DNA of 64,000 nt from Nematostella vectensis. Taxonomy: Eukaryota > Cnidaria > Anthozoa > Actiniaria > Edwardsiidae. The notes under the pieces were generated by a model. It made no database searches and had not been told where the DNA came from. It saw only the letters and a program-made list of their open reading frames with translations. Numbering within the stretch: the first letter of the stretch is position 1; each line of letters begins with the position of its first letter. The position numbers and the translations under genes were made by a program. Below are positions 15,301 through 27,977 of the stretch, piece by piece. Location: the NCBI RefSeq assembly GCF_932526225.1, contig NC_064042.1, forward strand, positions 14,209,040 through 14,273,039, read 5' to 3'.

Positions 15301-18300
15301 TTACCTTGTCACACCTCATCTTAGGCCACATCTTACCTTGTCACTCCTTATCTTAGACCACATCTTACATTGTCACACCTCATCTTAGACCACTTCTTAC
15401 CTTGTCACACCTCATCTTAGACCACATCTTACATTGTCACACCTCATCTTAGGCCACATCTTACCTTGTCACTCCTTATCTTAGACCACATCTTACCTTG
15501 TCACACCTCATCTTAGACCACATCTTACCTTGTCACTCCTTATCTTAGACCACATCTTACCTTGTCGCACCTCATCTTAGGCCACATCTTACCTTGTCAC
15601 TCCTTATCTTAGACCACATCTTACCTTGTCACACCTCATCTTAGACCACATCTTACATTGTCACACCTCATCTTAGGCCACATCTTACCTTGTCACTCCT
15701 TATCTTAGACCACATCTTACCTTGTCACACCACGTCTTAGACCACATCTTATCTTGTCACTCCTCATCTTAGACCACATCTTACCTTGTCACACCTCATC
15801 TTAGGCCACATCTTACCTTGTCACACCTTATCTTAGACCACATCTTACCTTGTCACACCTTATCTTAGACCACATCTTACCTTGTCACACCTTATCTTAG
15901 ACCACATCTTATCTTGTCACACCTCATCTTAGACCACATCTTACCTTGTCACTCCTTATCTTAGACCACATCTTACCTTGTCACACCTCATCTTAGACCA
16001 CTTCTTACCTTGTCACACCTCATCTTAGACCACATCTTACCTTGTCACACCTCATCTTAGACCACATCTTACCTTGTTACACCTCATCTTAGGCCACATC
16101 TTACCTTGTCACTCCTTATCTTAGACCACATCTTACCTTGTCACACCTTATCTTAGACCACATCTTACCTTGTCACACCTTATCTTAGACCACATCTTAT
16201 CTTGTCACACCTCATCTTAGACCACATCTTACCTTGTCACTCCTTATCTTAGACCACATCTTACCTTGTCACACCTCATCTTAGACCACTTCTTACCTTG
16301 TCACACCTTATCTTAGACCACATCTTACCTTGTCACACCTCATCTTAGACCACATCTTACCTTGTCACTCCTCATCGTAGGCCACATCTTACCTTCTCAC
16401 ACCTCATCTTAGACCACTTCTTACCTTGTCACACCTCATCTTAAACCACATCTTACCTTGTCACACCTCATCTTAGACCACATCTTACCTTGTCACACCT
16501 CATCTTAGACCACTTCTTACCTTGTCACACCTCATCTTAGACCACATCTTACCTTGTCACACCTCATCTTAGACCACTTCTTACCTTGTCACACCTCATC
16601 TTAGACCACTTCTTACATTGTCACACCTCATCTTAGGCCACATCTTACCTTGTCACACCTTATCTTAGACCACATCTTACCTTGTCACACCTCATCTTAG
16701 ACCACATCTTACCCTGTCACGCCTCTTAGACCATATGATTTCGCCACCTTTCACCTTCTGTATCGCCCCTTTCATGTCCTCGCCCAACCCCTAGAAATAT
16801 CGCAGCTCTTCTAACCTCAACTGTTGTTTTTCCAGAGATGAAATATATTGCCAACTTTGTAAGCAACTCGTGAACAATCCGTCTATGACAAGCACAAGGC
16901 GCGGATGGATACTGATGGGTATCCTTTGTGGTGTATTTCCACCTTCCGATCAGGTACAGCGTGTCATCCAATTGCCTTATATCGAACCTTAGTCTATCGA
17001 ACCTTAGTTTATCGAACCCTTAGTATATTGTACAGTCGCATATTGAACCTTAGTATATCGAAACTTTAGTTTCACGAGCCTTAGTTTATCGAACCTTAGT
17101 ATACTGGACCTTAGTTTATTGAACCTTAGTTAAGCATATTGAATCGTCGTATCTTGAACCTAAGTATATCGAACTATTGTATAGTTCATCTGAGCCTCGG
17201 CATGGTCTTATCATGTTTTCTAGATTGCCTGTGAGATCTCAGGCTAGACGTTCTAAAAAAGAATGTATAACATTATTGTTATTCAGCCCTCGTACAAAGC
17301 GTGTAGCAAAATTTTCTTTGATAAGTTTAGTGCTAAAGTATCTCACATGCTCCTAGTGTATAAGGTTGGTTTCATTGTATAGTTTTAGTTTTGCAGGATC
17401 CATCATACGAAATTTTATTCATGGGACTTAAACACCACTATAACTCTCCTTACCTTCAACTCTAACTACGGAGAGATGATTCAATTCCCTATAAATCGTT
17501 TAATATAATCCTACCTATTCAATAAAGGTCCATAAAGTCTTATTTTATTAATTCTACAATAGTTCCCACTGTTTATAAATCTCCTATAAAGATTTGATGG
17601 ACCCTAAAATTTTTCACCCCAGGATTAAAATATTGTTAGTTTATGTCATTTTGGGATTTGGCCTTCTCAACAAGTGACGGATTACCTAAATTTACGTTCC
17701 AGTTTTTGAACTACCTGAAAAACTTCATCTTGACGGAAGCCACCGAACACGTCGCCGAGTTTTGCATCAGTCGGCTGCGAAGGACTGTTGAACGCACCAA
17801 TAGGAAGCAGCCCCCATCTTGGATAGAGATGCAGGTAGCGTGCGCATCCTGTTAACCGTACACCCGCTTTGTATTAACGCTGTCGCCATTGTTTGTTAGA
17901 TTGTTATTTTGATCATTAGAAAATATTGAATGGCTTCTACCAAGACGTAGAAAAATTTGAGGGAATAGGATAAAAGGATCGTGTCTTTAGTTCTTTTGCT
18001 TTATTTAACCACAAGCTTTTTTTTAAAATATTGTCAGAAAATTGTTACCTTATTCAAGGTCAGTAGCTAAAAACTTGTATCCAAAACACCGTAGTGTACC
18101 TAAATTGAATATAGAAATGGAAGACAAAATAGCGCATTTTCTGTAGATTTGCGTAACCCGAAAGTCTGAATATACACTCCAAATATGGAAATTTAAGTTT
18201 AAAATATAAATCAAATTAAAAATAACGATTCAGAAAGTTATACAACCTCTTCCTTTTTCCCCAAATGATTGGTAGTTTGGAATTCATAAAATATTTATCT

Positions 18301-21300
18301 GACTATGTTTACCATTAGCCAATCATTTGACGTTCGGTGCATCCTTAAGTTTGTTTCCCGGAATCGCGTGAATAACACGTGCTTTACATGAGTACCAATA
18401 TTCTTTTACTAGGCATCCAGACGGGCAGAAAATATCGTGCTACCTGTCACGCTCATGGATGGCGCAACACTCGACTGTGAAGTCGACGCCAACTCGACGT
18501 TCAAGGAGCTTTGCGAGAGCATCCGGGAAAAGCTCGGTTTGAAGAGCATATACGGATTCTCCATCTACATCGCAGCTGTTGACCAGGTCACAATCCCAAT
18601 ATGACAAACCAAAGATGTGATTGCACTCTTTTAAAACATAGCAGGCCAAATCGATACCCCTATAAATGGGAGTGGGTCGACCTTTGCGTGTGGACAAGGC
18701 TGACAAAATAAAAAAGAGGGAAATAAGTTTCCAAAAAGCAAAGCGTTTAAAAGAAACTTAGATCTGCTTGAACACTAAAGAGTATAAATAATATATTTAG
18801 CAATTCGCCAACGGCGACGTTAACCTTTGGTGAATAGTCACCAAGACGCGAAGCGTGTGTGTGTGTATGGCCTACAAATGCAATTTCTACTAGACATGAC
18901 GGAAAAACCTGGAAAACGCGCAATCCCAGATAGAGAGAGATGACACAATTTCTTACAATGGCTATAGGTTCCTTGTATTACGGACTGATTATCGAAACAC
19001 AAATAACGTGAGGCCAAAGTGAACATAACCAGATTTTGGCTTTTTAAGATAATATTTCCTTGATTATTATTGCCCTGTGTATCAGTTCAAGGACGGAAAG
19101 CTCAAATTTCAATGACACTTTACAAAAAGTCGCATCAATTTATAAAAAGTCGCACTTGATATTTTGTTTGCTATCAGTTGCTAAGTACTCAGAGAAATTC
19201 TCCGCCATATTCGATGTGAAATGGGCTTATTTGAAGCGTCACGTCATGTTTTTTCGTCATGTCTGTCTACTAAGATAAAAAAAGAAAAAAAATGCATTGG
19301 TACTGGTTGCTAGAATAGATAGGAAGCGCTGGAGTTTTTGAATGTCAGAAATGCCGAACATTCCTTCTTCTACTCCAAAAAGTATTGGCTCGTTCTAGGA
19401 TAAACTTACTGAAATATAATGCCACTGCCCGCCTACCCTCCTCCTCGCTGCACTGTTTAATTCACACAAATTGTGATAATCAACACTAAGTTTAATCTCT
19501 GATTTCTTCTTTTATTGTTCTAAATATCCTTTATTTTCTATAGATTTTCAACTGGGGCAGCGATGACGAGAATGTAATGGATGCAGTATCTTTAGCGGAA
19601 CGTTACTCTGTGAGAAAGGTAAAACATTAGCGCTCTGCCAATGAGCCATTTTGTGGGCAGTGAACGTGTGCGACAGCACAAGGCTAGTACTTCATGTTGC
19701 CATCAACATGGTTAGGATAAGGGTCAGTGTATAGGACAGTATATTTACGGCTACATGAAGTACCTGCCCACAACAATAAGGATGGGAGAAACGTACTATC
19801 TGATTGACAAGATTTGTACTAGCCAACCAGGCGCGGATCCATACCTATTTACACCTGTTTACGTTAACAGGTCGAAATATTTATAGTCAGTACGTTAAGT
19901 ATGTGTCGCATGTCTTTATTTTGTTGATTGGGGCGACAGTGTTCAGCTTTTTCTTTTGAAACAGGTCAACTTTCTCCTGGATCCGCGCTTACCAACAAGC
20001 CAAAATATTGCCTTAGCACATCCAAGGGCATACAACAAGCCCCCCTTCACGAAATACGCTATAATGGCATATTTTGTCGTTTGAATATATTCTGATGCCG
20101 AAAATATCCATTTTTGAAGTTGCTAGGAAAAGATTATCTGTTCCTTTTTTCCAGGAGGGACCATTCGTTTTTTTCCCAGCCAGCATTGGTTAGGCGTTTT
20201 AGCACATGGATAATTGCACGTATAACCGATCGGGACAATTTTTTTCCCAAGCATCCGCTCCAACGCCCCAAAAATATTCCCAGCAAAACTAGTTCGACTC
20301 CACAAATTTGTCAGCAGAACCATTCGGGACGATTTTTGTCCCAGCAGCCGAAGGGTCTAACATTTTCCCAGCCAGAAAAGAAACGGGCTGCGGAACAGGT
20401 CGATATATCGGTCTACCGTTATTGAACAAAACACACTCAGTGTGTTTACTTGTCTCATCTGCATTATATTATGTTTTAATCTCTCTGGAAATTACTCAAT
20501 TTAGCCTGCAATGCAGACATTAACCCGGTGTTTTTTTATTTTTTTATAGTAAACGCCTGTATTTCAGGCTGGATTCAACTTAATGATCCGAGGAATGGTT
20601 TACAACGCTTGAAACGTCGGCCAAACCAAAAAATGCGTTAGACATAAAACACTCAATGTGGTTTTGAACAATGTTCATCATATTAACACAGACCGCCGTG
20701 GTCATTTTACATCTTTCCTGTAATTGTTTTTTAATTTTATTTGTTTATTTTATCAATATTATTTGTTTTGCTGTTGTTATTGTTATACCATTCTTTGTTA
20801 TATCGTTTCAATTTTTAGGGCAACCCAGAAAGTGATACAAAACTTCACTTCTACTTGCGTAAGAACATCTTCCGGCCAAGCTATAACCCGGAAGACGATC
20901 CTCTAGAAGCTAACCTCGTTTTCGCACAACTGATGGGTGGTCTGCACAAGGGGGAATACCGGTGCCAAGAGGTGAATAACTACTATCTAGCACATATAGC
21001 CAGGGGTGAATTACTACTTACTAGACGTATAGCCATAGGTAAATAACTACTTTCTAGTACCTATGCCCAGAAGTGAATAGATACTTAGCTCTTATGCCCA
21101 GAGGTGAATAATTACTTTCTAGTAAATATAGCCAGGGATGAATAACTGCTAAGCCCGGAGGCAAATGATGGACGAGAAGGGCCATGGCATTTTTAAACAC
21201 TTAGAAGTATTTCAAGTAGACTTGTTGCGGTGAATTTGTTATAGATTCTGTTAATGTCTTTTTAGGTTAATGATCTAGCGGATATTATCGCCAAACGATA

Positions 21301-22705
21301 CTACATCGAGCACGGGGCTGAGCTGGATTTAAATAGATTACAAGAAGTTATCTTGAAGACTGCCCCTCAAGACGAGCTCAAGGGAGACCCCGAGATGATG
21401 GAAGATCTGATGGAGGAGATCAAAAGCAGTTTTGACTCGGTAAGCGTGAAATGAAGGATACAGTGGAAACTACAGGGTAACATTGATGGCGAGATGGGCA
21501 GAGCGTCGCTCTGTAGTTGCTATGCTCCTCAGCACTGTGTTCCGGGCTTGATTGATTGGTTATTGGTTCTTACCTTTGTTTCGAGGGTTGATGCATGGTT
21601 GATGTTCACTAATAACGTCCCAGGCTATTTTCTATAGGTCTACTTTGCACGCTTTTTAATTTACGTAAGGATTGTTTGTAGGCAACGTGGTCCAAGTTGC
21701 AACGACTTTGCCAAATACCAATATATTCCACTATTTTCACATTCCGTTCCAGATCCCGTGCATTCGAAATGCCTTGTCCTCAGATCAAGTGAAGGCGTCT
21801 CTTGTACGAGAGTCGATGATGCGATGGGCTCTTTCCTTCTCCAAGTCTTACACAGGCGTCTTGGTATCAGGACCCAAGCTTGACCCAGCCCGCATCAACC
21901 TAGATATCAACTCAACAGGGGCAATAATACAAGCAATACCCAGTGCACAAGTCAAGGCCTATAGGGCCAGTATTGAGTTTGCCCAGCTAGAGGAGATCGC
22001 CGACTACAAGTGAGTCTCACGGGGATCCCGCAACCTGCAGTTCTTATATAGTAGAACCCCGCCTACTCGAACTTGGATAAATTGAACTCTTAGGGGTAAG
22101 AATATCTGTTGACCTTACCCAAAGTGTTCTCCCTGATTGATCTTGCCGAAGATCACCCCTGTCTGTTTTCATCGGAGTTCCCCCCCCCTCCCTCGGGATC
22201 AAGGATCCCCCCCACACACAAACGTTGTTGTCCACAAGCCAAACCTGAATGCCCGTTATTCGTACATTAAACATCATCATCCCAACATGTAGTGTGTAAA
22301 GGGAAGGGGGGGGGGGATCAATTCAAAGAGAGAGCCAAAATAGTGATCATAATAGATCCGATGATTTTAGGTATTCATAATTTTTGTGCAGTTTTAACAT
22401 TAAAATGTTAATACTTTGCATTACGCCTGCGTGAAATCATGAGCCTTTTTTTGCACAGGGATTTTGCTAAATTAAAGTAGGCATGGTGCTTCAAGGGCTA
22501 CACGTTTGTTAATTGAGTTTATTTCAATTTAAGTCCATACGACAAGAAGCCTAAGATAACAAACCCCAAAGATACAGTCGTCCTCATCACCATGCAGAAG
22601 AAGGTCTACCACATGCGGTCCAAAGCAGCACGCGAGATCCGAGATTTGATGAAACTACTGCTGAATGATTACAAGCAGAGGGGAGTGGCAGAGAACAACA
22701 ACTGA
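12393..22705 (+). CDS. Myosin-VII-like MyTH4-FERM tail protein; no motor domain visible
   Basis: Exons, all in phase: 12393-12533, 13031-13120, 13259-13368, 16836-16953, 17703-17834, 18413-18586, 19544-19618, 20819-20971, 21266-21439, 21753-22009 and 22534-22705 (TGA 22703-22705). The MyTH4 part shows [51 protein letters not shown] and [11 protein letters not shown]. The FERM part follows ([21 protein letters not shown], an F1 ubiquitin-like lobe; then LRKNIFRP and GEYRCQE; a final lobe with [17 protein letters not shown]). This pair is the cargo- and microtubule-binding tail of myosins VII, X and XV; the wording is closest to the first MyTH4-FERM of myosin VII. The coding region stops right after FERM, with no SH3 or second tail. 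AATAAA lies at 22754-22759, 49 bp past the stop. Upstream DNA back to the ABCC4-like gene shows no motor, so it is either a stand-alone tail protein or its remaining exons were missed. Confidence 0.85.
13380..16735. repeat. 3.3-kb array of a 32-bp repeat inside a MyTH4-FERM intron
   Basis: About 100 copies of the 32-bp unit ACCTTGTCACACCTCATCTT plus AGACCACATCTT fill most of the intron between exons 13259-13368 and 16836-16953. Common variants are CACTCCTTATC, AGGCCACATC, ACATTGTCAC and CACTTCTTAC. Degenerate units begin about 12 bp past the splice donor. A higher-order copy is visible: the variant order at about 14600-14950 recurs at about 15112-15460, 512 bp (16 units) later, marked by the rare AGACAACATC at 14716 and 15228. 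Confidence 0.95.
16978..17175. repeat. About 15-bp tandem repeat in the following intron
   Basis: About a dozen degenerate copies of TATCGAACCTTAGTT begin some 25 bp past the donor of exon 16836-16953. Units vary (ATTGAACC, CTGGACC, CACGAGCC). Confidence 0.8.
20080..20420. repeat. Intronic direct repeats with CGGGACAATTTTTTTCCCA-type words
   Basis: GGGACCATTCGTTTTTTTCCC, CGGGACAATTTTTTTCCCA and CGGGACGATTTTTGTCCCA recur within 200 bp, followed by CAGC or similar. Looks like a small degenerate mobile element or satellite. No coding content. Confidence 0.4.
20963..21172 (+). repeat. About 35-bp tandem repeat that includes an exon end and its donor
   Basis: About six copies of TGCCCAGAGGTGAATAACTA plus CTTTCTAGTA plus ATATAG. 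The first copy spans the 3' end of exon 20819-20971 (TGCCAAGAG) and its donor (GTGAATAA), so the array duplicated the splice junction. Some copies keep an intact AG|GTGAATAA donor-like core. Confidence 0.75.
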
Positions 22706-23060
22706 TGAAGACGATGCTCAGTGATTGCATCAAATAGAGCAACAGCAGCTTCAAATAAACACCAAAGATTAAGAATAGCGATACAAATAACCTGATATTG
22801 AAAACTGCAGCAGCAATATTGAAAGTAACAATATAATAGCGGCAGCAGAAAGAATAACATCAACAATGACAAAAACAATAACAGCAACTACGACGACGAC
22901 AGCAGAAACAATTTTAACAACGGCAACAGCAGAAACAATAACAACAGTAGAACCAATAACATCAACATCAACAGCGACAGCAGCAGAAACAATAACAACA
23001 GTAGAAACAATAACATCAACATCAGCAATAACAAAAAGACGATGACAACAGCTATAACTT
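22706..23060 (+). repeat. CAA/CAG-rich 3' UTR tract
   Basis: Imperfect triplet-like sequence of ACAACAGTAGAAACAATAAC words runs for about 350 bp after the MyTH4-FERM stop. On the opposite strand it yields Leu/Ser-rich open frames, which are composition artefacts. Confidence 0.7.
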
Positions 23061-24170
23061 TGGATGGCAGTAACAACATCAGTAAATCAGCAGTGTTAAA
23101 TAGCCAGACCTGAAAAGCACTCAAATATGCTTTTGGGACTACAGCGCAAAGCTTTTTTTCGGGGTCACTTTTACTAGAAGAGAAAAAACTACAATCTGTT
23201 CGCAACTTTTTTGGAATTTAGATTAATGATTGTGAATGTAAATAGTAGAGCCTGCGCCGCAACTACTACTAGATATAACCAAATTCAAAGACTTAAATAG
23301 GGGCTGTTCCATTAGTTTGCAGTGGGCCACGGTTTACCTCAAGAATCCAATATTAAAGGATAAACTAGCCAAAAGTACTCAAATTGTGACGCCCTCAGAG
23401 ACTTCACAATGTGTAATCGGCGACAGCGTATAAGATAATAGAAGACACTACATCATCATTATAAAGCAAAAACAGCAACAAACTACCTCAGGCCACACCA
23501 TGCAATTTTACGATTTTAAAGGATTGAAAAACATCTTACTATGTATCAACTTACCTTTTTGTAGTTTATGTTAAAGTTTCGAATTGCAATTTAATTTCTA
23601 GTAAACAATAAACCAAAATAAAAGAAAGCAAATACTTAAGGCATGCATCGAGCCGAACTTGAACCGAATCAATTTAATAACATAAGCGTTTCTAGTGGCG
23701 GCATGCGTCAGTGACTGTTAAGATTTAATCATGCACAGAGCCAAAGAACACGGGAATATGCACTTTCCCGTGCACGAGTGCGTTTTGAAAAATAATGAAT
23801 GCAGCTGGGAGCAGCTAGGGAAACATAATCATAGCCAGCAATACATTTAAAATAAGCTCATTTGTCACACATCGGTAATTCGCGTTTCAGGCACGCATTT
23901 GCTGTGCCTTCAAAACAGGACCAGCATAACAAAATTAAGTTTTGTGTTGACTTCTGTAGATTCGCCATATTGTTGATCAGTACGTAAAGCGCATCCGGCA
24001 TTTTCTTTTCTGTGGGGGAGAGGGTGCACTTACAGATTTTGTGCTAAAGTTTGAATTTGAATGAATTATTTTCTCATTTACATAATATATTTATCTTATA
24101 GACTGTTTTTACGATGTTGTGCCTGCGTCCAAAATGCCACAGACTGGCGGGCCATAGCTGATCCAAAATG
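23061..24170. other. Intergenic, no gene seen
   Basis: AT-rich. AATAAACC near 23605-23620 may be a distal polyadenylation signal. No exon was recognised. Confidence 0.5.
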
Positions 24171-24189
24171 ATGCGGACAAAGGGGAATT

Positions 24190-24305
24190 TGATTCCAGGC
24201 CCGTACCTGGGGAGGGGGGGGGGGAGGGGGGGTTGAGGAATCCGAAAAAGTGGACCCCATTTTCCGGGGGGTGGGGGAAGTTCTCTGATAAAAATCTGAC
24301 CACCC
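24190..24305. mobile_element. G-rich MITE-like fragment
   Basis: CAGGCCCGTACCTGG is followed by a long interrupted G run and then CCGAAAAAGTGGACCCCATT. The same theme, on the opposite strand, occurs at 58545-58610 (CCCCTGGTTACGGCCCTG). A shared GGCCGTA.CC(A/T)GGGGG edge suggests one dispersed family. Confidence 0.45.
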
Positions 24306-24599
24306 CCGAAAGAACAAAGAGGGATTTTTTATGCCTTTACAGTATCTCCACGGGACGTTTATCCAAAATTACCGTCACCACTTGGGACGGTATTTTCAGT
24401 TAATGGAGCTGGAGCCAGGCTCAAAGGTCACTCATATATATCGTAAGGGTACGCGTAACATGCTACGATAGCACAGGTATGACTCAATATGTTTCACGTG
24501 AGATACCTCACTATACACGCTCTTAATTTCTATTGGTCGCTATCTACCTATATTAAGCGCCACACCTAAAGTAAAGTCATTCGCTTTTTCGCTACCGTA

Positions 24600-26160
24600 A
24601 AGCTACGAGTACTGTAAAGAAACATAAAACATCTGTTCAATATGCCTAAACGTTCGCGTTAGTCTGGAGGAGATGAGTATTTCCGCCTCTGCCGAGGTGC
24701 TAGGTCTTCGACTACATGCCCTCAACCTCCCATCCGGTGGAACGCGGCAGCAACAAATAAATCGCCTCAGGCAAGCCACTCGAGGCGGTGAGGAGGCTTC
24801 ACCCTCAGCCCCGAGTAGCAAAAGGGGGCGCCAAGCGTCCACCAGTCATCCGACTGATCCGACCGGCTTTTCAGAAGCCCAGCTGTCGGTAATATGAAAA
24901 ACTGTGTCCGACGCTCTAGTAAGTTGGCGGCCACCACACCAGGACCCTCCACCACCACCAGTCGTTGCAAGCGAAGGCACGGAAAGCCATAGCACTCCTG
25001 GCTCGGCGTCTCCCCTGGGCCTCGATCGCCCGCTGGACGATGAGGCACTAGAGGGCAAGATTACTCGGGGTGAGTACATCGATCTTGCCCTCCTTCACCC
25101 CGATAATCTTGCGCACGCCGGGCCTTAATTCCAGCTCGGTTTCGCCGAGAACTCGGAGAGCGTCAGGCTCTTGCGTAATAACGTAATAACGCCAGAGCAT
25201 CGACTCCTTCTATAAATGGGTTATCGCGTACACACGGTATACGCTTACGATCGTCACGGCATTCCCAAGACGGGACTGGGAGATGATTCAATACCAGGCG
25301 ATAATCTCAACCGCGGCAGCAAAATACCGGGGTTTTGCGTGGTTAACATATGATGAGAACTTTCGCCGCTATGCCGCTCAGGATTTCTCCATTCCCAGGG
25401 ATCGTGTCAATCTTGAACTGTGGACGGTAACATTCGCCGGGTTGGCTAAACCGCACTGCGCTTCGTTCAAGGCCATTTGAGGCCCAAAACAAGGGGGGTT
25501 GTCTAACTCCCCCCTAATTTCTTCAAACTTCAAACCGTTCGAGGTGTAGAGGTCCTCTGAGGAGCACATCAAACTGGCAAAGTTTCATCCAGATCGGCGG
25601 GGGGTCATGTACCGCGACTGCATGGTCCTGTCGCGGACACGCACTTAAAATATTTAATTCGTTACGTTTCGGTGCACGCATAGGTTTTGATGGCACCCAA
25701 AAGTCTCGTGTTTCACCTAATCTCATTTCAGCTCGGGAGCACCCTGAGATAATTTCAAAAACCATAAAAGAAGAGGTCAAATTAGGCCGTATGGCAGGCC
25801 CGTTCTCCGCGCCCCCATTACCTAACTTCCAATGCCACCCAGTTGGGGTAGTGCCCAAAAAACATTCGGCCGACTGGCGCACTATTTATCATTTATCCTT
25901 CCCCGAGCGAGATAGCATTGACGACGGAATTTCTAAAGACCCTTACTCACCCCAGTACGTTAGGCTAGACGGCGCCATTAGCATTCTCGGCAAAGGTGCA
26001 TTCATGGCAAAAACCGACCTCAGATCGGCGTTTTGTCTAATTCTGGTACACCCGAACGTCTGGCCCACGTGTATCACGTGTGAAGTGTGAAGTGGTTGGG
26101 ATACAAAATAAAGAAACTTCTTCCTTGGCTCACTGGCCTATCGACAGATAATGCCCGTGC
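24600..26160 (+). mobile_element. DIRS-type tyrosine-recombinase retrotransposon relic (gag-like region and RT fragment)
   Basis: Several broken plus-strand frames in the order expected for a DIRS element. 24673-24894 includes LGLRLHALNLPSGGTRQQQ, a SAP-like helix pair, then a proline-rich linker (24904-25128) and a gag-like stretch around 25283-25480 (YRGFAWLTYDENFRRYAAQ). 25728-26090 is reverse transcriptase: GPFSAPPLPNF, VGVVPKK, IYHLSFPE, DDGI and AKTDLRSAF, the wording typical of DIRS RTs. The palm YxDD part, RNase H, methyltransferase and tyrosine recombinase were not found, so the element is truncated and dead. Stops and frame changes occur throughout. Confidence 0.7.
25728..26090 (+). 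pseudogene. DIRS-like reverse transcriptase fragment
   Basis: The open stretch of about 120 codons covers only the fingers and first palm motifs of RT (VVPKK, HLSFPE, AKTDLRSAF). It ends at a stop before the catalytic YxDD. Read-through from upstream gag-like frames is blocked by stops. Confidence 0.75.
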
Positions 26161-26616
26161 ATTAGAAATGGTCCTCAAAATAAAAAATGCCCTCGAAGCC
26201 TCGCTTCTCGGCCAACTGTTTATTCTTCGTACCATTCTTACAGCTCGGAAGTCTATTGAAAACTAAAGCCATTTTGCCCATGCTCAGGCGCCTTTTATAC
26301 CGCAGGTCCTTCTTTAAAAGAGAACGAAAAATGTGCAAGAAACAAGATTTCCGAAAGCAATTTAGCAACAGCGTTTAATAGTTTTTCTGTGCCGTGGGGA
26401 CGGAACCTTCCGAAAACGGTGGCGTATGATAACTCAGGTCCAGTCCACTTGTACGCATGCGCCGTAAAGCTTGTTTTCGTATCGTTTCTGCGTTTTCGTG
26501 AGGGCAGGTCGTATCAAAATCAAAACGCTTCGTGTGGACGAGGATCCTTTGAAAAACGGAATAAAAAAGTTTGATTCTTAAAACGAAAAAGGATACGTGG
26601 GGTCAGGGTCTAATAT

Positions 26617-27424
26617 GGGGCCGTCCACACTAAGGGGACGTCCACACTTACACGGATTCGTTTGGATCCGTATACTTTTTTATACGTTTAGGCCTTCCGG
26701 CCACACTAACACGCCGTCGAAAGTGAATCAAAATGAACCGTAAACATTGTTCCGTAGTGTGGACGGTCGAATCCGTATCAAAATAAAAACGATGGCGTCA
26801 TATCGCAGGCGCGTCTGCTGCTTCAAGCATGCAAATATAATAAAAATGACGTTACCCCGTACATTTTAGCGTTTTCAAACGTTTGAATCCGTGTTAGTGC
26901 AGACGGCTGGATCCACGATGCGAAAACGATAGTGTGGACGCAAATCAAGTAATGCCTTTTTGGCGAAACGAATCCGGATACTTTTGAATCCGTGTTAGTG
27001 TGGACCACACGTATACGGAATCAAATAAATCCGCAACTTTTTTCAGTAATCGAAACGTTTCCCGTCCACACGTAGCGAAATCGTATCGTAATCGCCCATC
27101 CACACGTATACGGCGATTCCGTGATCACTCTAGCTTTAAACGTTGCGATGCCATCTTGTTGGTTGGAGACTGGGTACGATTTTGAAGTAATCGTAATCGA
27201 AAAGTTACGGATTCAACCGTCCACACGGATTCCGTAATCGAAACGTTTCGGATTCGGCCGTCCACACGTATACGGAATCGAAGCGTATTTCGTTCCGCTT
27301 TCGTTTGCGGATTCGCCAGCGTAATCGACGTATACGTGGGAACGCGTAGATATAGATGATAGCCGTATCCGAAACTAAAAAGTAGCGGATTCATTCGATT
27401 TCGTATAATTGTGGTCGGGGCCTA
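26617..27424. mobile_element. Non-autonomous DNA transposon with repeated inverted GTCCACACGTATACGGA motifs
   Basis: Left end GGGGCCGTCCACACTA; right end read on the opposite strand GGCCCCGACCACAATTATAC, so the tips are imperfect inverted repeats. The interior is packed with the word CGTCCACACGTATACGGAAT and variants in both orientations (GGATTCG, GATCCGTATAC). No transposase ORF. Similar words continue leftward to about 26400, perhaps another related copy. The right half is present again at 31420-31836 because of the segmental duplication. Confidence 0.65.
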
Positions 27425-27952
27425 AGACGCCCTCGTAAGGACTCCGAATTATGAGAAAACAAAGAACAAAGTGCGCGTAGATGATATGAATTCCGAGAAA
27501 GCCTTCGGGAATAAACGACTTGCACTGATTTTTTGGCTTGAAAACTCACGGACAATATAAACAAAGAAATGGTGGCGGCGGCCGTCATATCACACAAAAG
27601 AGCAATGAAAAGATTTTAATGAAAATAAACCCTTTCTAACATTGGAGCTGATCCATAAGGGCTAAATAGGTTCCTTTTTCTGTTTTTTTTTTTTTATTTT
27701 GCCGCCAAAAGACGAAGCGCTTGAATGTTTGTCAACCCCAAAATAGCGTGAGTTATTCCACAATTGCCCAAGAAGTGCATACCAACTAAAAAAATCTTAA
27801 GGTGTAAAATCGTTGCGTGGATATTTCAGGCGATACGATAACAGATTACGAACATAACAAAGAACTATCTTGCCAGTGTGTACTTTTTTACGCAATTCCC
27901 TTTGGGCTTAATAGTTATTTAAGCACGTACTGAGTTCCTTAATTTATTTCAG

Positions 27953-27977
27953 ATTAGGAGTTGAGCAAAACGGAAAG
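27953..27977 (+). other. Putative 5' UTR exon of TSP1-Vps62 copy 1
   Basis: An acceptor (TTTATTTCAG) and a donor (GTAAGC) bracket 25 nt with no ATG. The coding exon downstream starts with an acceptor CTCTAAAG only 8 nt before its ATG, so an upstream untranslated exon is required. This is the best candidate seen. It lies in the segment deleted from copy 2. Confidence 0.4.

Noticed and set aside
22669-23205. Leucine-rich minus-strand ORFs resembling membrane segments
   Set aside because: Antisense of a CAA/CAG-rich 3' UTR tract. Composition artefact.
24096-24317. Proline-rich minus-strand ORFs
   Set aside because: Antisense of a G-rich element. No support.
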